Shown: positions 34,179-41,107 of the stretch, one piece after another
Position numbering within the stretch: position 1 is the first letter of the stretch
How the letters are laid out: the number at the start of each line of letters is the position of its first letter
Assembly (NCBI GenBank): GCA_016177915.1
Contig: JACOUI010000001.1
Location: forward strand, 1 to 41,182
Length of the DNA stretch: 41,182 nt
Source: Planctomycetia bacterium
Lineage (GTDB): Bacteria > Planctomycetota > Planctomycetia > Pirellulales > S012-138
Direction: 5' to 3'
Position numbers and translations under genes: made by a program
The notes under the pieces: generated by a model
What the model was told of the DNA's origin: nothing
Databases searched by the model: none
Seen by the model: the letters and a program-made list of their open reading frames with translations, nothing else

Positions 34179-35297
34179 CTACCTTGCCGGCGACCGATGG
34201 CGCAGCAAGCTTCGGAGAACGATCGCCGTCACGACACAGAGAACCCCCACAGCGCCGATCCAAAGATACAACTGGCTCCCCGTCGCCGCAAACTCCGGTT
34301 CAGGAAAACCAAATGCGGAGAGTGTGAACTCTCCGTCATCCGGCAGGGTCGTCGGATTAACAAAACTGTACGTGATTTCGGACACCGATCGGACAGTTCC
34401 TTGACCTTCTACTTCGGAAGTTGCGTCATCAACGACCTTCTTGGGGATTGGCAAGCCCTTCCCCCTCACGTCGTACGTCGCATTGACGCGGCTGACCAAA
34501 GCCCCAGTTGAGTAGATGCACTCCAATTGCGCTGAGCGGAGGCACCAGAAATGTTGCGGATCGAGGATTAAGACGCCTTTCTGAATCGGGAAGAACTCCC
34601 CTTCGTCCCAATGGTGACCATTGTCAAACTCGACTCGCACAGCAGCCGCCGCGCCATCGATGATTTCGCTAATGGCCACGACCTTGAACGCGGGCTGCTT
34701 CAAAAGCTGATCGAGCGCCTTCGCATTCGTTAGCCCCAGCGATGCCCCCGAGATCCAACGGATGGCCTCACTGTAGCCGGGCGCCCTGTCCCGTGCATTC
34801 TCTCCGCGTTTGACGACGCCCGTGATAAACCACGGGCTTGTCTCCGAATGCCTTTGCAACGAAAACGAGTAAAGGGAGTTGAAGGCCAAAACCTCCCCCT
34901 GCGTCTCGAGCGATTTGCTGTCCTCGTAGGCGCTGTTTTGCGTCACGACAAGCTTGCCGCTGTCATTTTGCTTCACTTGGTACGACGTGTGGAGCCGAAG
35001 CGCGCCATTGACCGTCAATTTCCATGTGGCGTCCCCCTGCAGCCGATTGCTGAAGTGTCGGTACTCCTGCCAGCGCTGCGGTGCTTCGCTCATGAACCGC
35101 TGTTCCAACGTGTCGCCCCCCCTTGCGCTGCCGTCGGCGCCAAGCCCGACCAACAGAAAGCCGACAACCCAAAGCGCTGCCCCGCTCGCGACGCAACTGG
35201 ACGCGCGCGCTGTCCTGCGACGCCTTGCAGCCCTCGCGCGCAACGCGCAGACACCGAACGCCGCTCCTGCCGGCTGAACGAAGTGGTGAAACTTCAT
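34179..35297 (-). CDS. exported, C-terminally membrane-anchored protein of unknown function
   Basis: A 372-residue protein whose ATG (35297) overlaps the stop of a 24-codon ORF (ATGA). An N-terminal basic/Cys-containing part leads to a signal-like helix (LWVVGFLLVGLGADGSAR). The body (residues about 75-330) is beta-rich with Tyr/Phe strands (LRLHTSYQVKQNDSGKLVVT, FFPIQKGVLILDPQHFW, SRVNATYDVRGKGLPIPKKV). TLSAFGFPEPEFAATG is followed by a membrane helix (LYLWIGAVGVLCVVTAIVL) and an Arg-rich end, which together look like a C-terminal sorting or anchor tail. No family is recognised. It is the last gene of the minus-strand operon with the ten-cysteine peptide and the MauE-DUF1573 protein. Confidence 0.7.
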   Translation of the reverse strand: MKFHHFVQPAGAAFGVCALRARAARRRRTARASSCVASGAALWVVGFLLVGLGADGSARGGDTLEQRFMSEAPQRWQEYRHFSNRLQGDATWKLTVNGALRLHTSYQVKQNDSGKLVVTQNSAYEDSKSLETQGEVLAFNSLYSFSLQRHSETSPWFITGVVKRGENARDRAPGYSEAIRWISGASLGLTNAKALDQLLKQPAFKVVAISEIIDGAAAAVRVEFDNGHHWDEGEFFPIQKGVLILDPQHFWCLRSAQLECIYSTGALVSRVNATYDVRGKGLPIPKKVVDDATSEVEGQGTVRSVSEITYSFVNPTTLPDDGEFTLSAFGFPEPEFAATGSQLYLWIGAVGVLCVVTAIVLRSLLRHRSPAR

Positions 35298-35368
35298 GGC
35301 AGCCTCAGCAGGATCGCGCCGCCGACGCACGCGAAATGCCACGAGCAAGCCCACAAGATTCGAGGCAT
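35294..35368 (-). CDS. 24-residue translationally coupled small ORF
   Basis: ATG 35368 is preceded by AAAGGAGG seven bases upstream, the best ribosome binding site in the operon. The product starts MPRILWACSWHFACVGGA and ends ILLRLP: one short hydrophobic helix with two cysteines. Its TGA overlaps the ATG of the next gene (ATGA, 35294-35297), so translation of the 372-residue protein probably depends on it. It may be a true small membrane peptide or only a coupling leader. It is too short for standard gene calling. Confidence 0.65.
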   Translation of the reverse strand: MPRILWACSWHFACVGGAILLRLP

Positions 35369-35435
35369 GGCGAAACCTCCTTTCTCCTTCGGTGAAGGTA
35401 TGCGGCTGGTCCGCGTGGCAATCGCGCTGCGAGCC

Positions 35436-35702
35436 TCAATTGCAGTGGCAAGCTCCCGCTTGCAAGCGGCAAAGGCATCCCCCGCAATGAGCTGCGTCAG
35501 CAGTTTGCTTGCACCCTCCCTGCAAGCTGCAGTTCTCGATCGGCCGGCCGTTGCACCCGTTATTGCACGTCCCGTCGCCGTCGCACGCACCGTACCCCTG
35601 AGCGAACGCAACGTGGCTGGGCACCAGAACAGCCGCGACCACGAGCAGGCTCAAACCGACGCACGTGAGCCACCAACTGCTCACACTCATTACGCGCTGC
35701 AT
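35436..35702 (-). CDS. small exported ten-cysteine peptide
   Basis: An 88-residue protein, with GGAGGAA eight bases before ATG 35702. A signal peptide (LTCVGLSLLVVAAVLVP, cleavage after AFA-Q) is followed by a mature part of about 53 residues with ten cysteines: YGACDGDGTCNNGCNGRP, then IENCSLQGGCKQ, AAHCGGCLCR and AGACHCN. The even number and absence of the C-x2-C pairs of zinc or Fe-S sites in a regular array suggest five disulfides, although metal binding is possible. No known toxin or bacteriocin family is recognised. It lies 30 bases downstream of a MauE-type gene in the same direction; MauE proteins act in disulfide formation of a Cys-rich exported subunit, which makes this peptide the natural client. 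Confidence 0.75.
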   Translation of the reverse strand: MQRVMSVSSWWLTCVGLSLLVVAAVLVPSHVAFAQGYGACDGDGTCNNGCNGRPIENCSLQGGCKQTADAAHCGGCLCRLQAGACHCN

Positions 35703-35732
35703 TGTTGTTTCCTCCAGTACGAGTAAGAGTCG

Positions 35733-36716
35733 CTACACTTTCCCGTTACGAGAATCGTTTGCACGTCCATAAAATGCCCAGAAGACAATCGGCTCCGTCC
35801 TTAGGTCCGCAAAAAACGGGACGCGCCCTGCGAAGTCTCCCGGCCGATCGGGAAACATCACGCTAATGTCAATCCTGCGCGATTCCCCGGCCGGCACCGT
35901 CAGCGGCAATTGACTGCCCACGCTGCACGAGCACGACCCAATCCCTGTGACGCGAATCGGTTGCTCCCCTCGGTTGGTCACGAAAACGGTGAATGTCCGT
36001 GAATCTCCGACCTCCGCCGTTCCGACCGACACGGTGCTCGGATTAAGCGTGACCGGTTCCCCGCGCACCCGCAGGAGACCACCGACCGGATCACCCCAGA
36101 ACGCCGCAGTCCATACGGCGGCAACAACGACGGCGCAGGCGAGCGTTCCGGCGACTACTTTCAGAATGCTCGGAATCGATGCTGACGTGTTACCGACGCC
36201 GGCTGCTCGCGGCCGCGCGAGCACCAGAAGCGCGAGCGCGATTGAATCCGCCGCGAATGTCGCCCACGGGCTCACTCGCACGGCGCCGAAGCAGCCGCAC
36301 GACGTCCGTCCGAGCAATGCCGAGTAAAGGCTCACGCCTGCCACGATGCCAAAGAACCCCGTCGCGGCCCACCACAACAGGCGTTCGCTGCGACCCGAGA
36401 TCAACCACAGCGCCAACAGGATTTCGATCTCCGCGACTGCGAATTGTGCCGCGGGGGACGACAAAAGGGAATCGCGCGCCGAGGCGCCGACCATCAGCCC
36501 GTGCAGCTTAAGCGCGGCCGCCACCAGCAGCAGACAAGCAAGCAAGACGCGCACGAAAACAAAACTTCGCAGGGCGCGAAGTCCCGTCGCGCTCGGCCGG
36601 TCCCGCTGCTCAAAGATCCGCGATCTCCACTGGCGACAGCCACGCCATCTGCCTCCGCCGCGACAATGGAAACGCCGGTCGTCGAAAGGAACCGGCAGAA
36701 CGGAATCGGCTCTCAA
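35733..36716 (-). CDS. MauE/DoxX-like membrane protein fused to a DUF1573 domain
   Basis: The open frame has 327 codons. Four membrane helices begin with FVRVLLACLLLVAAALKLHG. EIEILLALWLISG is the second-helix E, and SALLGRTSCGCFGAVRVSPW contains the C-G-C-F-G cysteine pair of MauE-type proteins, which help form disulfides in the Cys-rich small subunit of methylamine dehydrogenase. After a further helix comes a DUF1573 beta-sandwich (residues about 220-320: VGDSRTFTVFVTNRGEQPIR, GIGSCSCSVGSQLPLTVPAG). This is a known planctomycete fusion. The start is uncertain: TTG 36716 has no ribosome site, and GTG 36554, directly before the first helix, is equally possible. It leads the operon with the ten-cysteine peptide. 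Confidence 0.82.
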   Translation of the reverse strand: MRADSVLPVPFDDRRFHCRGGGRWRGCRQWRSRIFEQRDRPSATGLRALRSFVFVRVLLACLLLVAAALKLHGLMVGASARDSLLSSPAAQFAVAEIEILLALWLISGRSERLLWWAATGFFGIVAGVSLYSALLGRTSCGCFGAVRVSPWATFAADSIALALLVLARPRAAGVGNTSASIPSILKVVAGTLACAVVVAAVWTAAFWGDPVGGLLRVRGEPVTLNPSTVSVGTAEVGDSRTFTVFVTNRGEQPIRVTGIGSCSCSVGSQLPLTVPAGESRRIDISVMFPDRPGDFAGRVPFFADLRTEPIVFWAFYGRANDSRNGKV

Positions 36717-37154
36717 GCTACCAGCGCGCCGGCGCTTTACAAGCGTTTTTTCGGAATTTCTCGAAAAATCGCGCGCGGCGGGCGCTCCGCGAAGCCCACT
36801 CGCGGCATCGTCTGAACCTCAAGGCGTCCGTTCTTTCGTGAGCCTTGGCTGACTGTCGCATGACGAGTCGTTTATCGGTAATATTGCGTAATCGTCCCAG
36901 TCATCCCATTCTCCCAACCGCACACACAAATGTGTGTCGTTTCCGCCCGCTTTCCTTCTTCTTGACCGCCTCAAAACGACTGTACGAAGGTGCAATGGTC
37001 CAAAACCGCGCGCTCCTGGCGGCAGCGTGCGGGAGCACTCGGCAGCCCAGTTTGCCCGGCTGCTCGCCCTCGTGGACGGTCGCCGGCATGCGCGATACCA
37101 TTCCCACTTTCACGCCTCACGCTAATCCCGCCCCGCCCCCGCCCGGAACGCCTT
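36717..37154. other. 438-base divergent intergenic region
   Basis: This lies between the MauE-DUF1573 operon and the SerA-like gene. There are no convincing genes. It holds a perfect ACACACA-AA-TGTGTGT palindrome (36922-36937) that could be a regulator site, but nothing else is recognised. Confidence 0.4.
36922..36937. promoter_or_regulatory. ACACACA/TGTGTGT palindrome, possible operator
   Basis: A 7-bp perfect inverted repeat with a two-base spacer in the divergent region. Alternating purine/pyrimidine DNA could also form Z-like structure. Chance is possible. Confidence 0.3.
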
Positions 37155-38150
37155 ATGCCCGTCGTCCTCATCACGCCCGAAACGTATATCCAGAATCCCG
37201 GCTCGTACGTCGGCATTCTGCAAAAGGCCGGCTTTGAAGTCCGCTATCCGCGGAACAAGCTGCTGGCCCGCGGCCTTTGCAGTGAGGACGAGACGGTCGC
37301 CGAGCTCAAGGGCGCGCAGGCCGTCATCGCCGGCAGCGAGCACTTCACGGCGCGCGTGATCGAGTCGCTGCCCGAGCTGCGCGTGATCGCCCGAGCCGGC
37401 GTGGGTTACGACCGCGTGGACGTCGCCGCCGCCACGCGCCGCGGCGTGGCGCTGACCATCACGCCCACTTCCAACCACGAGGCGGTCGCCGAGCACGCCT
37501 TCGCCCTGATGTTCGCCGTGGCCAAGAACATCGTCGTCAACGACCGTGACACGCGGCAGGGAGGCTGGGCCCGGCGGCCGACGACGCCCCTTCGCGGGCA
37601 GACGCTGGGCGTCGTCGGCCTGGGGCGCATCGGCCGCAGCACCGCCGTCCGCGGCCTGGCGCTTTCCATGAAGATCCTTGCCGCCGAAACGATGCCCGAC
37701 ATGGGCTTTGTCCAGAAGCACGGCGTCGAACTTGTGCCGCTCGATCAGCTCCTGGCCTGGTCCGACTTCGTCACGATCCACTGCCCGCTCAGCGACGCCA
37801 CGCGCGGCATGTGCAACGCGGAGTTCTTCGCGCACATGAAGCCAGGAAGCGTGTTCATCAACACCTCGCGCGGGGGCCTAGTCGTCGAGCGCGACCTCGT
37901 CGCGGCGCTGAAGGCGGGCCGGCCCGCCGCCGCCGGGCTCGACGTCTTCGAGCAGGAGCCGACCCCCAAGGACAACCCTCTCCTGGCGATGGACAACGTC
38001 GTCGTCAGCCCGCACCTGGCGGGAAACGACTGGCTCTCGCTGGAAATGATGGGCGTCGAATCGGCGGAGAGCATCATCCGGCTGTCGCGCAGCGAGTGGC
38101 CGGAGGGGAAGGTCGTGAACGCGGACCTGAAGCCCCGCTGGAAGTGGTAA
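37155..38150 (+). CDS. D-isomer-specific 2-hydroxyacid dehydrogenase, SerA-like
   Basis: A 331-residue NAD-dependent dehydrogenase of the phosphoglycerate dehydrogenase group, without the C-terminal ACT domain of long SerA. LRVIARAGVGYDRVDVAAAT is the substrate-domain block. LGVVGLGRIGRSTAVRGLAL is the G-x-G-x-x-G NAD site (about residues 150-157). FINTSRGGLVVERDLVAALK contributes the catalytic Arg, AGLDVFEQEP the Glu and VVSPHLAGNDW the catalytic His. ATG 37155 starts MPVVLITPETY directly before the first strand; the longer frame to 36990 is rejected. Its exact substrate is open: serine synthesis or another 2-oxo acid. No serine genes adjoin. Confidence 0.9.
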   Translation: MPVVLITPETYIQNPGSYVGILQKAGFEVRYPRNKLLARGLCSEDETVAELKGAQAVIAGSEHFTARVIESLPELRVIARAGVGYDRVDVAAATRRGVALTITPTSNHEAVAEHAFALMFAVAKNIVVNDRDTRQGGWARRPTTPLRGQTLGVVGLGRIGRSTAVRGLALSMKILAAETMPDMGFVQKHGVELVPLDQLLAWSDFVTIHCPLSDATRGMCNAEFFAHMKPGSVFINTSRGGLVVERDLVAALKAGRPAAAGLDVFEQEPTPKDNPLLAMDNVVVSPHLAGNDWLSLEMMGVESAESIIRLSRSEWPEGKVVNADLKPRWKW

Positions 38151-38194
38151 GGGCCCGCCGGCTTCGTTCTTCATCGGGCCGCCCAGGGCGGTTC

Positions 38195-38218
38195 GGGAGC
38201 GCTCGCGTTGGCGCTCCC
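38195..38218 (+). terminator. GGGAGCGC/GCGCTCCC hairpin after the SerA-like gene
   Basis: An 8-bp perfect stem with an 8-base loop about 45 bases after the stop. It lacks a T-run, so it may be a stabiliser or a weak terminator. Confidence 0.45.
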
Positions 38219-38436
38219 AAGCGCGCCCGCACGCCCCGCGGCACGCCGCCTGCCCTGCTTCCCTCCCGCCAATCCCCTCATTTCTCGCAGTTCCGGGCGG
38301 CAACCTGCTGGCACGCGGCTTGCAAAGGCAGGTCCGGGGACGGGCGGAGATGCGCTTTTGCGATGCGCTTCCTGGGCCATCGCAGGGCGCGCCCGCCCCG
38401 CTTTTGGCCCCAACGCACGCGCCGAGGAGACACGCC

Positions 38437-38643
38437 ATGGCCACGACCTTTTCGCCCGCCGATCGTCCGACCCCCGAGGAGCCGACGTCCCTCGGCACGC
38501 TGATGCAGCACTTCAGCGCCGATCAGTGCCAGAGCATGGTCCGTGAAGACCGCATGACCTGGCGCACGATCACCGCCATCCTGATCTCGATCGTCACGAT
38601 CGGGTTCATTCTCATTGCGCTGACGGTGGTCTTCTCGGCGTAG
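38437..38643 (+). CDS. small single-helix membrane protein, unknown function
   Basis: A 68-residue protein from ATG 38437 with GAGGAG eight bases upstream. A polar N-terminus (SLGTLMQHFSADQCQSMVRE) precedes one C-terminal membrane helix (ITAILISIVTIGFILIALTV). The good ribosome site, the clear hydrophobic end and the absence of overlap with other genes support it. I do not recognise the family. The sequence before it (38151-38436) holds only the hairpin at 38195. Confidence 0.65.
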   Translation: MATTFSPADRPTPEEPTSLGTLMQHFSADQCQSMVREDRMTWRTITAILISIVTIGFILIALTVVFSA

Positions 38644-38664
38644 GGCTTTGAAAGGCGGCGACTC

Positions 38665-38802
38665 TTTGGAGTGCGGCGACTTGTCGCCGCTTTTTGCTGC
38701 GCCCGCGCCGACGCACGATCACCGCGCGTCGCTGCCGATGGCCACAGCCCCGTTCTTCGACCGACGGTCGGACGAAGCCGCGACAAGTCGCAGGACTCCA
38801 AA
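38665..38802. repeat. inverted pair of GCGGCGAC-type interspersed repeats
   Basis: A 29-base block at 38665-38693, containing the stem GCGGCGAC/GTCGCCGC at 38673-38690, is repeated in inverted orientation with a few changes at 38774-38802. The same stem motif occurs at 4200-4217. The right copy ends six bases before the inferred promoter of the leuA leader. Confidence 0.7.
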
Positions 38803-38807
38803 CGCCC

Positions 38808-38836
38808 TTGACCCGCCCCGGCCCGTCCGCTACTCT
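38808..38836 (+). promoter_or_regulatory. candidate sigma-70 promoter of the leuA leader
   Basis: TTGACC (38808-38813) and TACTCT (38831-38836) are separated by 17 bases. The inferred start near 38843 leaves about 36 bases before the leader-peptide ATG, as expected for an attenuator leader. Confidence 0.5.
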
Positions 38837-38878
38837 TCCAGTAGACAGAAAGAACTCATTCCGACCGGACGCTGTCCC

Positions 38879-38938
38879 ATGCAACTTGGCCTGCTTCCGC
38901 TGCTGCTTTTGGCGCTTCGCGCCGGAGAGGGTCCGTAG
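38879..38938 (+). CDS. leuL: leucine-rich leader peptide of the leuA attenuator
   Basis: ATG 38879 opens a 19-codon frame, MQLGLLPLLLLALRAGEGP, with eight leucines, five of them within seven consecutive codons 5-11. The TAG stop is at 38936-38938. It lies about 440 bases upstream of leuA and 40 bases before a strong terminator, and a hairpin spans its stop codon. A weak ribosome binding site is the main doubt. A Leu-rich peptide in exactly this place is the hallmark of leu operon attenuation; the call rests on the architecture, not on homology. It is not listed by standard gene callers because of its size. Confidence 0.65.
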   Translation: MQLGLLPLLLLALRAGEGP

Positions 38939-39009
38939 GGTTTCTCCGCCGGAATGAGCTTCCGCATCGACGAGATCAACCCCGGGCCCCAAAGGCGCGG
39001 GGTTTTTTT
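38923..39009 (+). promoter_or_regulatory. leucine attenuator: pause hairpin, antiterminator and terminator
   Basis: CGGAGA (38923-38928) pairs with TCTCCG (38943-38948), a pause hairpin covering the leader stop codon. GGGTT (38938-38942) can pair with AACCC (38978-38982), the 5' arm of the terminator, as an antiterminator. CGGAA and TTCCG form a small hairpin nested between them (38950-38964). AACCCCG (38978-38984) and CGGGGTT (38998-39004) form the terminator, with an inner GCC/GGC pair, followed by seven T to 39009. Ribosomes stalled on Leu codons would leave GGGTT free; ribosomes at the stop would cover it and allow termination. The pairings are visible in sequence; the regulation is inferred. 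Confidence 0.65.
38978..39009 (+). terminator. intrinsic terminator in the leuA leader
   Basis: The AACCCCG/CGGGGTT stem with an inner GCC/GGC helix is followed by seven T. It lies 366 bases before the leuA start, so it must be regulated for leuA to be expressed from the upstream promoter. Confidence 0.85.
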
Positions 39010-39375
39010 ATGGGTTTTTTTATGGGGTTTTTTGTGGCTTTTTGCCATGTTCGATCGGGGCTTTTTGGAAAGTAGGGTTTTCGTGGACTTTGTCGCCAGG
39101 CCCCCGGGCCGAATTGCCCCGGGCCGAATTGCCCCGCGCCGAATTGCCCCGCGCCGAATTGCCCCGCGCCGAATTGCCCCGCACAACTTTGTCAGCCATG
39201 CGTAACGGCAACGACACACCTCGCCGGTCCTTCGTCTCGACGACGCAAATCGACTCGTGGACGCTGAGGGCGCACCTGGTGCTACGGCGGCCGACCAGGA
39301 GTCGGCATCCCAGCGTGTAAGCGCGCCCCAAAATCCCCACACAAGAACCATCCACGAGACTCCAAGAGAGCCGCC
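39010..39375. other. 366-base remainder of the leuA leader
   Basis: This follows the terminator. It begins with several T-runs separated by ATGGG-type words (39010-39055), then the 15-bp tandem repeat at 39106-39180, then about 190 bases without recognised features up to the leuA ribosome site (AAGAGAG). A frame of 83 codons through the repeat has pentapeptide periodicity and is not a gene. Confidence 0.5.
39106..39180. repeat. five tandem copies of a 15-bp repeat in the leuA leader
   Basis: The units are GGGCCGAATTGCCCC twice (39106-39135) and GCGCCGAATTGCCCC three times (39136-39180). The unit length is a multiple of three in both strands, giving the apparent peptides R-I-A-P-R and A-R-G-N-S. 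Copy number may vary between strains. Confidence 0.9.
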
Positions 39376-40977
39376 ATGCCCCACTCCAATAACGGTCCCG
39401 CAAAAAAAAGTTCCATCGCTGCCAAGCCCCGCCGCGTCTTGATCTTCGACACGACCCTCCGCGACGGCGAGCAGTCGCCCGGCTGCAGCATGAACCTGGC
39501 CGAAAAGCTCGAGGTCGCCCAGGCCTTGGCGGCCCTCGGCGTCGATATCATCGAAGGCGGGTTCCCCATCGCCTCCGTCGGCGACTTCGAGGCCGTCCGC
39601 GAAATCGCCAAGGCGGTTCGCGGGCCGGTCATCTGCGGACTGGCCCGCTGCAACGACGCCGACATCGACCGCGCCTGGGAAGCCCTTGAGCACGCCGCCC
39701 ACCCGCGGATCCACGTTTTCCTCGCCACGAGCGCCATCCACCGCGAGTTCAAGCTGCGGATGGACAAGGGCGAGATCGTGCGGCGGGCGGTGGCGGGCGT
39801 GCGCCGCGCGGTGTCCTACTGCAAAAACGTCGAGTTCTCGCCGGAGGACGCCGCCCGGACCGAGCCGGACTTCCTCTGCGAGGTGGTCGAGGCCGCCATC
39901 GACGCCGGCGCCACGACGGTCAACATCCCAGACACGGTGGGCTACGCGACGCCCACCCACATGCACAACGTGATTCGCACGCTCCGCCAGCGCGTGCCGA
40001 ACATCGACAAGGCGGTGATCAGCATCCACTGCCACAACGACCTGGGCCTGGCCGTCGCCAACAGCCTGGCCGCCGTCGAGGCCGGCGCCGGCCAGATCGA
40101 GTGCACCATCAACGGCATCGGCGAGCGGGCGGGCAACTGCTCGCTGGAAGAGGTCGTGATGGCGATGCGCGTCCGCGGCGACTACTACGGCTGCGACACC
40201 GGGATCGTCGCCTCGCGCCTCGTCCCCACCAGCCGGCTCGTCTCCAACATCACCGGCATGCAGGTGCAGCGGAACAAGGCCATCGTCGGGCGGAACGCCT
40301 TCGCCCACGAGGCGGGCATCCACCAGGACGGCATGCTCAAGGAGCGCCGCACCTACGAAATCATGCGGCCCGAGGACGTCGGCTTCGCCCGCACGGACCT
40401 CGTGATGGGCAAGCATTCCGGAAGGGCCGCCCTGGCCGACCGGGCCCGCGCGCTGGGCTTCGACCTTTCGCCCGAGCAGCTCCAGATGGTGTTTGAGCAG
40501 TTCAAGGCCCTGGCCGACAAGAAGAAGGAAATCTACGACAGCGACATCGTCTCGCTGATCACGCACCAGAAAACCGGCGAGGGGGGCTGGCGGCTCGTCT
40601 CCTACAAGATGAACTGCGGCACGGGGCGGACGCCCTCGGTCCACTTGGAGCTGGCCCACGACGGCGAGCACGTCACAGTCGAGCTGGACAACGCCGGCGA
40701 CGGGCCGGTCGATGCGGTTTTCTGGGCGATCGAGAAGGCCACGGGCATTTCGGCCACGTGCAACGAGTTCCGCGTGCACAGCGTCTCGGTCGGCAAGGAC
40801 GCCCAGGGCGAGGTGAACGTGCAGCTCCTCTGCGACGGCCAACTCTATCGCGGCCGGGCCGTCTCGACGGACAGCCTGGAAGCGAGCGCCCGGGCGTTCC
40901 TCGACGCGATCAACCGCATCTGGGCGACGCGGCGTCTGACGCCGGCGGCGCAGCCGGTGGGGGCGGCGCATCCGTAG
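39376..40977 (+). CDS. leuA: 2-isopropylmalate synthase
   Basis: A 533-residue enzyme condensing acetyl-CoA with 2-oxoisovalerate, the first step of leucine synthesis. VLIFDTTLRDGEQSPGCSMN (residues 22-41) holds the metal/substrate motif of the HMGL-like TIM barrel. AVISIHCHNDLGLAVANSLA contains the metal H-x-H. GAGQIECTINGIGERAGNCS follows in canonical form. KHSGRAALADRARALGFDL begins the linker, and residues about 400-520 form the LeuA dimer/allosteric domain that binds leucine (MNCGTGRTPSVHLELAHDGE). This is the long, feedback-inhibited type. The ATG has AAGAGAG upstream. The leader carries a leucine attenuator, so control would act both on transcription and on the enzyme. Confidence 0.97.
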   Translation: MPHSNNGPAKKSSIAAKPRRVLIFDTTLRDGEQSPGCSMNLAEKLEVAQALAALGVDIIEGGFPIASVGDFEAVREIAKAVRGPVICGLARCNDADIDRAWEALEHAAHPRIHVFLATSAIHREFKLRMDKGEIVRRAVAGVRRAVSYCKNVEFSPEDAARTEPDFLCEVVEAAIDAGATTVNIPDTVGYATPTHMHNVIRTLRQRVPNIDKAVISIHCHNDLGLAVANSLAAVEAGAGQIECTINGIGERAGNCSLEEVVMAMRVRGDYYGCDTGIVASRLVPTSRLVSNITGMQVQRNKAIVGRNAFAHEAGIHQDGMLKERRTYEIMRPEDVGFARTDLVMGKHSGRAALADRARALGFDLSPEQLQMVFEQFKALADKKKEIYDSDIVSLITHQKTGEGGWRLVSYKMNCGTGRTPSVHLELAHDGEHVTVELDNAGDGPVDAVFWAIEKATGISATCNEFRVHSVSVGKDAQGEVNVQLLCDGQLYRGRAVSTDSLEASARAFLDAINRIWATRRLTPAAQPVGAAHP

Positions 40978-41107
40978 AACGTGCCGACGCAGCTCCTCTG
41001 GAGTTGCGAGCCGACTTGGTACTGAATGAGAAGGCGAGTGGCCATGCGTCTCCGTCGTCGATAGTGCAACAATTCTTCTGTAAAGACCCTTCTTGGTTGA
41101 GCAGGGT

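Noticed and set aside
36845..37237. 130-codon frame overlapping the SerA-like gene start
   Set aside because: It overlaps the well-supported dehydrogenase in another frame and shows no features of its own.
39106..39180. Possible CRISPR array
   Set aside because: Units are 15 bp and directly adjacent, with no spacers.
38954..39205. 83-codon frame with hydrophobic start and pentapeptide repeats
   Set aside because: The frame begins inside the attenuator, passes through the terminator T-run and the 15-bp repeats; the periodicity is a by-product of repeat length.
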